Made by a program: the position numbers and the translations under genes. The notes beneath the pieces are model-generated. The model saw only the letters and a list, made by a program, of their open reading frames with translations. It did no database searches and was not told the origin of the DNA. Shown here piece by piece: positions 15,411 through 23,625 of a stretch of 35,932 bases of DNA. Within the stretch, counting starts at the first letter, position 1; the number at the start of each line of letters is the position of its first letter. The stretch spans positions 1 through 35,932 of the forward strand of contig JADIYJ010000004.1 of NCBI GenBank assembly GCA_016705325.1, in the 5' to 3' direction. This DNA comes from Pseudomonadota bacterium (lineage in GTDB: Bacteria > Pseudomonadota > Gammaproteobacteria > Steroidobacterales > Steroidobacteraceae).

Positions 15411-16430
15411 ATGAACGATCACACACCACAAGACGACAGACAGGGCGAAGACGCCGACCTGGCCGCTCTGCTCCGCCGCATCGGCCCGCGCCCGACACCC
15501 GCTGCAGACATCACAGCGGAAGTCCGCGCGGCCGTCGCCGCCGAATGGCGCGCAACGGTTGCCGCGCGGCAGCCCAAACGCAGGTTCACGCAGCCGTGGC
15601 TCACCTTGGCGGCTTCCGTTGCGGTCGTGGCTGTCGCCGTCGCGGTTGCCTTGCCGCGCTGGAAAGCGGCCGGAGGTCCGGTCGCGATGGTGGCCCGTGT
15701 CACGGGCGACGCCGAAGTACGGCATTCCACCGACGGCACGTGGCAGCCGCTGACCGCGACCTCGCCGGTGGCCACCTCGGACGAGATCCGTACCTCGGGC
15801 TCCGGTCGAGTCGCATTGCGGCGTCCAGATGGACTCGAGGTGCGCCTGGACACGGACACGCAGTTGGCGTTTGCCGGAAGAGCGCGCGCCCGCCTGGCGA
15901 CAGGCAGCATCTATGTCGACGCGGGCGCGCCCGGCTCGGGCAGTGGGGCATTGGTCGTCGGCACGCCGTATGGCGACGTCCGCCACGTCGGCACCCAGTA
16001 TCTCGCGTCCGTCAATGACGGCGTGCTGCGGGTGGCCGTGCGCGAAGGCAGCATCGCCATCGACCGCGGGCGCGTGCCCGTCGTCGCGCGTGCCGGCGAA
16101 TCACTCGCGGTGCACCCGGACGGCAGCGTGGCGCGCGCGCAGATCGACCCGCACGGCCAGGCGTGGCACTGGGCCGCAGCGGTCGCACCGGAGTTCGCGA
16201 TCGAAGGCCGCTCGCTCGACGAGTTCCTGGCCTGGGCCGGCCGGGAAACGGGCCGCAAGATTGTCTACACCTCGGCCGACGCCGCGCGCGAAGCCGAGCA
16301 GACGCAACTCAAGGGCTCCACCAGCGGGCTTGCACCCGAAGCCGCCGTGGCTGCAGTGTTTGCCTCCCAGCCCGCCCTGCACCACGTGATCGCGGCCGGC
16401 CAGATCCGGATCGAGCGCACAAGCCGCTGA
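15411..16430 (+). CDS. FecR-type anti-sigma/sigma-regulator with C-terminal STN-like domain
   Basis: 339 residues, single-pass inner-membrane protein. The cytoplasmic N-terminus (1-60) would bind the sigma factor; one membrane helix is at about 62-81 (WLTLAASVAVVAVAVAVALP). The periplasmic FecR domain spans about 93-235 with GDAEVRHSTDGTW, SDEIRTSGSGRVALRRPDG and TPYGDVRHVGTQY. From 261 to the end is a second domain with the secretin/TonB short N-terminal (STN) pattern: FAIEGRSLDEFLAWAGRETG, KIVYTSAD and LKGSTSGLAPEAAVAAVF. The receptor encoded next also starts with an STN domain. It lies 10 bases after the sigma gene and 80 bases before the receptor gene. Confidence 0.87.
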   Translation: MNDHTPQDDRQGEDADLAALLRRIGPRPTPAADITAEVRAAVAAEWRATVAARQPKRRFTQPWLTLAASVAVVAVAVAVALPRWKAAGGPVAMVARVTGDAEVRHSTDGTWQPLTATSPVATSDEIRTSGSGRVALRRPDGLEVRLDTDTQLAFAGRARARLATGSIYVDAGAPGSGSGALVVGTPYGDVRHVGTQYLASVNDGVLRVAVREGSIAIDRGRVPVVARAGESLAVHPDGSVARAQIDPHGQAWHWAAAVAPEFAIEGRSLDEFLAWAGRETGRKIVYTSADAAREAEQTQLKGSTSGLAPEAAVAAVFASQPALHHVIAAGQIRIERTSR

Positions 16431-16510
16431 CGCACAAGCCGCGGTAGGCGGCCTGGTGGTACTCGGCTAACATCGCGGCGTCCGGCCGCTGCGATGGCCC
16501 GGGCAGACCT

Positions 16511-18853
16511 ATGCCCACCCGTCAGCCACGTGCCCCCTGCCGCGTTTCGAATACAACTCGCCGCGGCGTTCGCGCCGCGCTGGCCGTGTGCGTGTTGCTC
16601 GGGGCAGCGGCAGCGCACGCAGCGGCGCCCTATCGCGGTCGCCCCGTTGACGCGGTGCTCGGCGAGCTCGCGGCCACCGGCGAATTCCAGCTCGTCTACA
16701 CCTCGGCCGTCGTGCCATCGTCAGCGAAGGTCGCCGTGGAACCGACCGCGGGTCCGGCGCTGGAAGTCGTTGCACAGGTACTCGCCCCGCTCGGTCTCAG
16801 GCTGCAGCGTGTCCAAGGTCGAATCTATTCGGTCGTGCCACAGGCAGGTCCAGACGATTCGCGCGCGACAGCCGCGACGGCTGCAGCAGGCCCGCGCGAC
16901 GAAGCGATCGCCGACGTGGTCGTCACGGCGAGCCGCTATACCCTGGCCACGGACCTGCCCCAGGTCCACACCTTCCTCTCGCAGCAGGAAGTCGACGCGC
17001 TGCCACGACTTGCGGAAGACGCACTCAAGGTCGTGCATCGACTGCCGGGCGCCGCGAGCAACGGTCTTGCGGGTCTCGCCCACATTCGTGGAGGCGACAC
17101 CAACGAGACGCTGGTGATGCTCGACGGCCTGCCGCTGTACGAGCCGTTCCACCTCAGGATGCTGCAGAGTCCGTCCAGCGTGCTGGACGAGCGCATCGTC
17201 GACGGGCTCGACGTCTTTGCGGGCGGCTTCACCGCCGAGTACGGCGACCGCATGAGCGCGATCATCGATGCCCGCACGCTGCGCCCCGCAGCGGACGCCT
17301 ACTACGAACTGGGGTTGAGCCTGATCCACGCGAACGCGCTCGCGTCGCAGAGATTCGCCGACGGCCGCGGCCAGTGGCTCACCTCGGTCCGTCGCAGCAA
17401 CCTCGACGAGGTGGCGGACTTCATGGAGTCCGAGATTGGCGAGTCGAGTTACCTCGACGGCTTCGCCCGCGTCGATTTCGCGTGGTCGCCCGACACGCAC
17501 AGCGGCCTGCAGACCCTGCTCGCCCACGACCAGGCCGAGATCACCAACCGGGCCGGCACCGAACACGCGACCGCCGAGTATTCGAACGCCTACGTCTGGG
17601 GCACTCTGGCGCATGACTGGTCCGAGCAATTGTCGACGACGGCAATCCTCTCGTTCACGGACGTCTCGGCGGAACGCAAGGCCGCAGTCGACGAGCCGGG
17701 CCGGCGGACGGGTGCGGTCGACGACATGCGCGACTACGACGTGCTCGGCCTCAAGCTCGACGCGCGCTACGCCACCGACTGCTGGCTGCAGCGCGCGGGC
17801 GTCGACCTGCGCAGACTCGAAGCCACCTACGACTACACCGGCAGTGTCGCCTTCGCGCCGGACTATCCGTACCCCGGCGCCGGGGCGCAGGACATCTCGC
17901 GCGCGCTGGCACCGAACCCGTCCGGCGAGCATATCGCCGCCTACTACACCGTGCGCGGCAGGCTGACGGATTCACTGACCGCCGAAGTCGGCCTGCGCTG
18001 GGACGAGCAGACGTATGGAGCCGATGCCGACGACCAGCTTGGCCCGCGAATCAATTTTGCCTGGCGCGTCGACGAGAGCACGCGCCTGCTCGCGAGCTGG
18101 GGCCGCTACCAGCAGTTCGAGGGCATCGAGGAACTGCAGGTCGAGGACGGGATCGAGGACTTCTCGCGGGCGCAGAGCGCGGACCACTTGATCCTCGGAC
18201 TCGAGCGCGACCTCACTCCGGGGTATGCACTGCGCGTCGAGGCCTACCGCAAGGATTACCGCGACCTGCGCACGCGTTTCGAAAGCCTGTACGACCCGCT
18301 TTCGCTGGCACCCGAACTGCGCTGGGACCGCGTCGCCATCGCGCCGTCGTCGGCCCTGGCCGAAGGTGGCGAACTGCTGCTCACCCGCAAACCCGTCGAT
18401 GCCTGGAGCGGCTGGTTCGGCTACGCATGGTCGCGCGTCGACGACGCCGTCGACGGTGGCGATATCAGGCGCAGCTGGGACCAGACCCACACCCTCAACC
18501 TGGGCGTGCTCTGGGCATCGGGACCGTGGCAGGCGTCACTGGCTGCGCAGTACCACACGGGCTGGCCCGTGACACCGATCGGGCTCGACGCGGGAGGCAA
18601 CGTGCAGCTGGGAGATCGCAACGCCGCGCGTTACGCCGATTACAGCTCCGTCGACGCCCGCGTGAGTTACGAGTGGACGCTGCCGCGCGGTACGCTGACG
18701 CTGCACGGCGAATTGACCAATGCGCTCGACCGGCGCAATCCCTGCTGCACCGATCTCGAGTACGAGATCGTCGACGGCACGCCGACGCTCGAGCGTGAGT
18801 TGCGCCACTGGTTGCCGCTGGTGCCGTCCGTCGGCGTGCTGTGGAAATACTAG
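16511..18853 (+). CDS. TonB-dependent outer-membrane transducer with STN signalling domain
   Basis: 780 residues. An extended signal peptide ends near residue 39 (ALAVCVLLGAAAAHA). An STN domain covers about 41-109 (GRPVDAVLGELAATGEFQLVYT to GRIYSVV) and would contact the FecR protein in the periplasm. A TonB-box-like DVVVTA is at 135-140. The plug covers about 150-255 (HIRGGDTNETLVMLDGLPLY, FTAEYGDRMSA). The rest is a 22-strand-type barrel with many aromatic/charged strands, ending in an aromatic residue (LWKY). Such receptors import siderophores, metal chelates, vitamins or glycans and signal through FecR/sigma. The ligand is not predictable; no substrate-degrading genes of the SusC/D type are adjacent. 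Confidence 0.88.
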   Translation: MPTRQPRAPCRVSNTTRRGVRAALAVCVLLGAAAAHAAAPYRGRPVDAVLGELAATGEFQLVYTSAVVPSSAKVAVEPTAGPALEVVAQVLAPLGLRLQRVQGRIYSVVPQAGPDDSRATAATAAAGPRDEAIADVVVTASRYTLATDLPQVHTFLSQQEVDALPRLAEDALKVVHRLPGAASNGLAGLAHIRGGDTNETLVMLDGLPLYEPFHLRMLQSPSSVLDERIVDGLDVFAGGFTAEYGDRMSAIIDARTLRPAADAYYELGLSLIHANALASQRFADGRGQWLTSVRRSNLDEVADFMESEIGESSYLDGFARVDFAWSPDTHSGLQTLLAHDQAEITNRAGTEHATAEYSNAYVWGTLAHDWSEQLSTTAILSFTDVSAERKAAVDEPGRRTGAVDDMRDYDVLGLKLDARYATDCWLQRAGVDLRRLEATYDYTGSVAFAPDYPYPGAGAQDISRALAPNPSGEHIAAYYTVRGRLTDSLTAEVGLRWDEQTYGADADDQLGPRINFAWRVDESTRLLASWGRYQQFEGIEELQVEDGIEDFSRAQSADHLILGLERDLTPGYALRVEAYRKDYRDLRTRFESLYDPLSLAPELRWDRVAIAPSSALAEGGELLLTRKPVDAWSGWFGYAWSRVDDAVDGGDIRRSWDQTHTLNLGVLWASGPWQASLAAQYHTGWPVTPIGLDAGGNVQLGDRNAARYADYSSVDARVSYEWTLPRGTLTLHGELTNALDRRNPCCTDLEYEIVDGTPTLERELRHWLPLVPSVGVLWKY

Positions 18854-18856
18854 CCC

Positions 18857-19125
18857 TCAGCCGACCCCGTGCTGGCGGAACCAGGCAAGGCGCGCTGCCC
18901 AGCCGGCCGCATCGCGCGATACGCGGGGATCCCGCCATCCGCCGGGGGAATCGTCACCTCACCCACGGTCAGGCCGGCGGTGTCGGTGGTGATCGTCTGT
19001 GCGCCCGCGGGTTGCACCGCCCGCGCGAAACCCGTTGCGAGCGACGTGACCAGCACCTGTCGGCGCGTCAGCGAACGCTGACCGAGCAGCGAATCGAGTT
19101 CGGGGCTGGTCCACGTGTCGTGCAT
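18857..19125 (-). pseudogene. Dienelactone hydrolase family protein, internally deleted
   Basis: The ATG at 19123-19125 opens a normal N-terminus: a Tat-like leader (SLTRRQVLVTSLATGFARAV) and the first strands VGEVTIPPADGGIPAYRAM. Near 18910 the frame of the family is lost. In another frame the sequence then reads DAAGWAARLAWFRQHGVG and stops at TGA 18857-18859, which is the expected C-terminus of a dienelactone hydrolase. About 200 residues with the Cys/Asp/His triad are therefore missing between the two ends, and the frame is shifted. It follows the thioesterase gene by 27 bases and almost touches the convergent receptor stop. No active enzyme can be made from this. Confidence 0.78.
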
Positions 19126-19152
19126 GGTCTGTCCGTCTGGTCGCTCGTCTGG

Positions 19153-19635
19153 TCAGCGGGGCTCGACGCCCGGCTGGTAGGGCTGTGACTCGGCCGCGAC
19201 GGCGTCCGCCACTTCGGGCAATACCACATAGCGTGTAAAGTCCTCGGGCATCCGCTTCGCGCGCCCGGTATGCAGGTCGATGCAGACGTAGTGGAGCAAC
19301 GCGCGCAGCAAGGTTTCGCCGTCCGACTTGCGCCGGATCTGAAACCTGCGCTCGATGCGCAGTTTGCAGTCGTTGCGCACCGGCCACGTCGCGACTTCGA
19401 TCTGGTCGCCTTCGAGCGCCGCGCGCAGGTAATTGATCTGCGTGCGCCACACAGCCATGCCGCGGTTGAGCGACCGGCACAATTCCGGGCTGATGCCGCG
19501 CGAGATCGAATGCGCCCAGGCGCAGTCGTCGAGCCACGCGACGTAGACGGCGTTGTTGACGTGGCCGTAACCGTCGATCTCGTTGTGCACGGCGATGCGC
19601 TCGTGGATGAACGGCGACGGCAGGTCCCACTTCAT
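19153..19635 (-). CDS. 4HBT hotdog-fold acyl-CoA thioesterase
   Basis: 160 residues, YbgC/FadM-like hotdog thioesterase. The signature is EIDGYGHVNNAVYVAWLDDC with the catalytic Asp-x-x-Gly-His-Val-Asn-Asn. It is followed by AVWRTQINYLRAALEGDQIE and CKLRIERRFQIRR, typical of the central sheet. It hydrolyses acyl-CoA or acyl-ACP thioesters in the cytoplasm. The ATG at 19633-19635 overlaps the stop of the acyltransferase gene (ATGA). The pairing with a lysophospholipid-type acyltransferase suggests lipid turnover or acyl-CoA balance. The substrate chain length is unknown. Confidence 0.88.
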   Translation of the reverse strand: MKWDLPSPFIHERIAVHNEIDGYGHVNNAVYVAWLDDCAWAHSISRGISPELCRSLNRGMAVWRTQINYLRAALEGDQIEVATWPVRNDCKLRIERRFQIRRKSDGETLLRALLHYVCIDLHTGRAKRMPEDFTRYVVLPEVADAVAAESQPYQPGVEPR

Positions 19636-20561
19636 GGCTGACCGTCTCCCGCGACCTGATCCGGCACGCCCCCCGGCAGCATCGTGTCGAGCCTCGCGTC
19701 CTTCCCGGTCCAGAGCGCGCCCAGCCATTCCTTGAAACGCGCGCGTAATCTGGAGTCCTCCGCGTAGTCGCCCTGCGCCACCCACGGCTCGATCGGGCGC
19801 CGCAGCACGTGCATCCGCACGTGCCCGAGCCGGCCGCAGCACAAATCCCACAGCGTCGGACTGGGTTCGCTGTACGCGACGGTGACGTCCAGCACCGAGT
19901 GCAGCATGCCGCCCATCGCCGACAACACGAATGCAACGCCACCCGGGCGCGGCCGCAGCAGATGCCGGTACGGCGACTTCGTGGCCTTGTGTTTCGCGGC
20001 GGTAAACCGTGTGCCCTCGACGAAGTTCATGACCGACGTCGGCAGCAGCGCGAACCGTTGGCAGGCCTTGCGCGTCGCGTCGAGGTCCTCGCCGCGGGCC
20101 TCCGGGTGCTTCTGCAGGTAGGTGGCCGAGTGGCGCTTCATGAACGGGAAGTCGAGCGCCCACCAGGCCAGCCCGAGGAACGGCACCCAGATCAGCTCCT
20201 GCTTGAGGAAGAACTTCAGGAACGGAATGCGCCGGTTGAACGCCTGCTGCAGCACCAGGATGTCGACCCATGACCGGTGGTTCGACAGCACGAGATACCA
20301 GCTGCGGGGATCGAGACCTGCGACGCCTTCGACCTCGAGCCGCAGCGCGCCCAGCAGGCTGAAGATCGCGCCATTGCAGCTGATCCAGGCCTGGGCGATC
20401 CAGATCATCAGGGCACTGGTCCACCGGCGCCACGCGGCGAGCGGGATGATCAGCTTCGCCAGCGCGACGACCAGCAGGATCGGCACCCAGAACACCACGT
20501 TCACCACCATCAGCGAAATGGTGATGACGCCCTTCAGTGTCGAGCCACGCCGTGTCTGCAC
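19632..20561 (-). CDS. YihG-like 1-acylglycerol-3-phosphate O-acyltransferase family protein
   Basis: 309 residues from GTG 20561, with hydrophobic N-terminal helices (LMVVNVVFWVPILLVVALAK) that anchor it in the inner membrane. The PlsC motifs are intact: the acyl-transfer NHRSWVD (94-100) and the glycerol-3-phosphate-binding FVEGTR (180-185, in NFVEGTRFT as in E. coli YihG). The family adds acyl chains, often unsaturated, to the sn-2 position of lysophosphatidic acid. It is the first gene of a short minus-strand operon with a thioesterase and the broken dienelactone hydrolase. It diverges from yceH with a 65-base gap. Confidence 0.88.
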   Translation of the reverse strand: MQTRRGSTLKGVITISLMVVNVVFWVPILLVVALAKLIIPLAAWRRWTSALMIWIAQAWISCNGAIFSLLGALRLEVEGVAGLDPRSWYLVLSNHRSWVDILVLQQAFNRRIPFLKFFLKQELIWVPFLGLAWWALDFPFMKRHSATYLQKHPEARGEDLDATRKACQRFALLPTSVMNFVEGTRFTAAKHKATKSPYRHLLRPRPGGVAFVLSAMGGMLHSVLDVTVAYSEPSPTLWDLCCGRLGHVRMHVLRRPIEPWVAQGDYAEDSRLRARFKEWLGALWTGKDARLDTMLPGGVPDQVAGDGQP

Positions 20562-20626
20562 GTTCCGCCGATCCTCACCACCCGAGGTGTACGATTATGC
20601 CCCGGTCAACGACCCTGGAGCATGCC

Positions 20627-21304
20627 ATGCCGCTCGAGTTGTCGGCTCTCGAAGCGAGGGTCGTCGGTTGCCTGCTCGAAAAGCAGATCGCGACCCCCGA
20701 CCAGTACCCCCTGTCACTGAACGCGCTCGTCAACGCCTGCAACCAGAAAAGCAACCGTGCCCCGGTCATGAACCTGCAGGAACGCGAGGTCCAGCTCGTC
20801 GTGGGCGCACTCATCCGCAAGCAGATCGTGCTGGAGAAATCGGGGTTTGGCAGCCGCGTGCCGAAGTATCACCAGCTGTTCTGCAACACGCAGTTCGGGA
20901 GCCTGAAGTTCTCCCCCGCCCAGACGGCCATCGTCTGCGAACTGCTGCTGCGTGGCCCGCAGACGCCCGGCGAGCTGCGCACGCACGCGGGGCGGCTGGC
21001 GACCGTCAATGGACTCGACGAGGTGGAAAACGCCCTGGAAGACCTCGAGACGCGCCCTCAGGGCCCGTTCGTGGTCAAGCTGCCGCGCGAACCGGGCCGG
21101 CGTGAGTCGCGCTATGCGCAGTTGTTCACGGGGCCGGTCGACATCGCTGCCCTGGAGGCTGCGCATGCCGCGTCGGTGCCGATTGCCGCGGCTTTGGCTC
21201 CATCCCTGGCCGGGCGTGTGCAGTCGCTGGAGGCCGACGTCGCCGAACTGCGCGCGCTGCTCGCACGGCTCCAGGCCCGCATCGAAATCGGCTCGGGCAC
21301 CTAG
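20627..21304 (+). CDS. yceH: YceH/DUF480 family protein
   Basis: 225 residues, well matched to the YceH (UPF0502) family: LSALEARVVGCLLEKQIATP, YPLSLNALVNACNQKSNR, PVMNLQEREVQLVV, SGFGSRVPKYHQLFCN and LLRGPQTPGELRTHAGR, then GPFVVKLPREPGRRESRYAQLF. The fold is two winged-helix domains, suggesting nucleic-acid or protein binding, but the function is unknown. The last ~50 residues form a predicted coiled coil (LAGRVQSLEADVAELRALLA). The start ATG 20627 has TGGAG 7 bases upstream; another ATG is 5 bases earlier out of frame. A GATTAT box at 20593-20598 may be its -10. Confidence 0.88.
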   Translation: MPLELSALEARVVGCLLEKQIATPDQYPLSLNALVNACNQKSNRAPVMNLQEREVQLVVGALIRKQIVLEKSGFGSRVPKYHQLFCNTQFGSLKFSPAQTAIVCELLLRGPQTPGELRTHAGRLATVNGLDEVENALEDLETRPQGPFVVKLPREPGRRESRYAQLFTGPVDIAALEAAHAASVPIAAALAPSLAGRVQSLEADVAELRALLARLQARIEIGSGT

Positions 21305-21350
21305 CCGGGGATTTCGCGCGTCGACGCCGGTCCCGGCTATCATCCGCGGC

Positions 21351-22373
21351 ATGGACCAGCCGCAAGGCAAGGCATTGCAGCTCGACGCGGACCACGCGGC
21401 GTTCATCCAGGGCGCCGTACCCGCGGTCGTCGCGACCTGCGCCGGTGACGGCACACCGAATGTCTCGTACAGCTCCGAGGTGCACTACGTCGATCCCGGG
21501 CACGTGGCGCTGTCGTACCAGTTCTTCAGCAAGACGCGGCAGAACGTGCTCGAGAACCCGCGCGCGACCGTGCTCGTGATCCATCCGGATACCGGAGCCC
21601 AGTACAAACTCGCAACCGCTTACCTGCGCACCGAAGACTCCGGCCCGCTGTTCGAGTGCATGAAGGCGAAACTCGCCGGTATTGCCTCCCACGCCGGCAT
21701 GACGGGTGTGTTCCGCTTGCGCGGCGCGGACGTTTACCGGGTCGACGCCGTGACCGAGGTCTATCGCACCTCGCTCACCCCGGCCGCGGCCAGCGCGAGT
21801 TCGCTGGCCCAGCTGCGTTGCTGCATCGAACGGCTGTCCACGGCCACCGACCTGGCGAGCCTGCTCGACACACTGCTGGATTCGTTGCGCGACGTCTTTG
21901 ACATCCGCCATTCGATGGTGTTGATGCGCGAGCCGACCGGCGAGGCGCTACACACGGTGGCGAGCCGTGGTTACGCCGCATCGGGCGCCACGCGTCTCGG
22001 CGTCACGGCCGGCATTGACAGCGCCATACCGTTTCCGGGCCTGCCCGAGTCGCAGAGCCAGGTCGCGGTGCCGATCGTGGCCGGCGAGCGCCTGCTTGGC
22101 GTGCTGTTCGCCGAAAGCACCGAGACTGGCCGCTTCGGCTATGACGAGGAAGACGCGCTCGTCGTGCTCGCACGACACGTCGGCACTGTCGCGGCCATGC
22201 TCGAGGAAGGCGAGGCGACTGCTTCCGACAGACCCGTGACGCGGGCCGCCGCACCGGCGCCACGCGGCGCGCCGATCCGGGTGCGCCGTTACGCCGAGAA
22301 CGACAGCATCTTCGTGGGTGACGAATACATGATCAAGGGCGTGGCGGGCCCGAGACTGCGGACGAACGCGTAG
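21351..22373 (+). CDS. PNPOx-like plus GAF-domain sensory protein, 3' end lost at a junction
   Basis: 340 residues as written. Residues of about 10-120 are a pyridoxamine-5'-phosphate-oxidase-like split barrel (PAVVATCAGDGTPNVSYSSE, FFSKTRQNVLENPRATVLV), and about 150-290 a GAF domain (ERLSTATDLASLLDTLLDSL, VAVPIVAGERLLGVLFAE, ALVVLARHVGTVAAMLEEG). A linker leads into RRYAENDSIFVGDEYMIKGVAG, which in relatives opens a further C-terminal module. Here it ends abruptly after VAG with a foreign PRLRTNA and a TAG. Those last bases are antisense to the cytochrome c gene, so the true 3' end is missing. TATCAT-CCGCGGC sits just before the ATG. It likely senses flavin, haem or small ligands. Confidence 0.78.
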   Translation: MDQPQGKALQLDADHAAFIQGAVPAVVATCAGDGTPNVSYSSEVHYVDPGHVALSYQFFSKTRQNVLENPRATVLVIHPDTGAQYKLATAYLRTEDSGPLFECMKAKLAGIASHAGMTGVFRLRGADVYRVDAVTEVYRTSLTPAAASASSLAQLRCCIERLSTATDLASLLDTLLDSLRDVFDIRHSMVLMREPTGEALHTVASRGYAASGATRLGVTAGIDSAIPFPGLPESQSQVAVPIVAGERLLGVLFAESTETGRFGYDEEDALVVLARHVGTVAAMLEEGEATASDRPVTRAAAPAPRGAPIRVRRYAENDSIFVGDEYMIKGVAGPRLRTNA

Positions 22374-22747
22374 ATGGCCTTGAGGTCCGCATCCGTCATC
22401 GCCTCGAGGTTGTACCAGGGCATCGGCGGCAGCCGCTCCTGCCGCGCGTGCTGCAGCCACTGCGCCTCGGTCATCGCACCGAGCACCAGGCGCAGGTTCG
22501 ACGGATAGGTCGTTCCCCAGGGACCCTGGAAGCCGATCGGCAGACCGGTCAACCATTGCGCCTGCGGAACCGCCGGACCCTTTTCCATGCCGCCCGGGGT
22601 GTGGCAATCGTTGCAGCCGCTGACCGTTACGAGGTAGCGACCGCGCGCGACGCTGGCCGAATCATGCCTGGCATCCGCTGCCACGGCGCCGCCGGCGAAT
22701 GCCGTTGCCAGGACGGCCACCGCGGCCCAGCGATTTCGAGACTCCAT
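22289..22747 (-). CDS. Periplasmic mono-haem cytochrome c, 3' end lost at a junction
   Basis: Start ATG 22745-22747 has an excellent ribosome site (AGGAGG). A signal peptide (WAAVAVLATAFAGGAVAADA) leads to one haem motif CNDCH in GRYLVTVSGCNDCHTPGG. It is followed by GPWGTTYPSNLRLVLGAM and ARQERLPPMPWYNLEAMTDA, typical of c-type cytochromes in dehydrogenase/oxidase chains. The expected end after AIYAFVRSLGPA is replaced by TPLIMYSSPTKMLSFSA, which is simply the antisense of the GAF gene; about 20-30 residues appear lost. The axial Met may be the one in PPMPWYN, so the haem site could survive. The reading frame ends by chance at 22289. Confidence 0.78.
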   Translation of the reverse strand: MESRNRWAAVAVLATAFAGGAVAADARHDSASVARGRYLVTVSGCNDCHTPGGMEKGPAVPQAQWLTGLPIGFQGPWGTTYPSNLRLVLGAMTEAQWLQHARQERLPPMPWYNLEAMTDADLKAIYAFVRSLGPATPLIMYSSPTKMLSFSA

Positions 22748-22842
22748 GTCATTCCTCCTGTGCCTGTTCGGTCGGGGCACAGTGTCCCCAATCCGGACGG
22801 GACAGGAAGCTAAATGCTTGCTATGTGAACCCTAAGAGATTC

Positions 22843-23625
22843 TTAAGTGAGGCCTGCCTTGAGCATTTTCCGGCGCAGGAACGCGATCTGCGTCTGCAGC
22901 GGCAACTGCTTCGGACAAACGTCATGGCAGCCCAGCAGCGTCATGCAGCCGAACACGCCGTCGTCGCTGCCCACCAGTTCGTAGAAATCCTGGTCGTTGC
23001 GCTGGTCGCGGGGATCGAGGCGGAAGCGGGTGATCTTGTTCATGCCGACGGCGCCGACGAAGTCCTCGCGCATGCGCGCGGTGCCGCAGGCGGCCACGCA
23101 GCAGCCACACTCGATGCAGCGGTCGAGCTCGTAGATCCTCGTCGGCGAGATCCGGATCCATGCGATTCTCGAGACGTGAGAGGTCCACCTCCTGACCTAG
23201 GGAGTGCACCCAGGTCTCGAGCCGCTCGCTCATGCCGCGCATCCACTTGCCCGTGTTCACGGACAGGTCGGCAATGAGTTCGAACGCCGGCAGCGGCGCC
23301 AGCGAGATCTCCGCCGGCAGGTCCTGCGTGAGCGTGCGGCAGGCAAGGCCCGGGCGGCCGTTCACGACCATGCCGCAACTGCCACAGATGCCGGCACGGC
23401 AGACGAAATCGAATGCCAGCGACGGGTCGAGCTTCTCGCGGATTTCGTTGAGCGCGATGAAGAGCGTCATGCCGGGCGCTTCCTCGAGCTCGAAGACCTC
23501 GAAATGCGGGATGCTCACCGGGTCCTGCGGATCGTGGCGCAGGACGTGGAAGTGCAGCATGCGCTTCGGTGCGTCGGCAGGCGGGATCGCGGCACGGACG
23601 GCGCGGAAACGGTGACTGAACTCAT
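22843..23625 (-). CDS. frdB: Fumarate reductase/succinate dehydrogenase iron-sulfur subunit (frameshifted in this sequence)
   Basis: Carries electrons between FrdA flavin and FrdC haems on the cytoplasmic face of the membrane. The [2Fe-2S] loop is CRAGICGSCGMVVNGRPGLAC, a form I associate with Wolinella-type enzymes. The [4Fe-4S]/[3Fe-4S] part, YELDRCIECGCCVAAC and later LLGCHDVCPKQLPLQ, is in another frame; the break is near 23130. The most likely start is ATG 23623-23625, which overlaps the frdA stop (ATGA), but its frame (MSSVTVSAPSVPRSR) must shift near 23570 to reach MLHFHVLRHDPQDP. The ATG at 23560 is the alternative start. With the breaks repaired the protein is about 260 residues, close to the family norm. 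Confidence 0.85.

Noticed and set aside
22827..22846. Short imperfect palindrome CTAAGA-GAT-TCTTAA before the cytochrome c gene and after frdB
   Set aside because: The stem is only about five pairs and AT-rich with no T-tract; too weak to call a terminator or operator.
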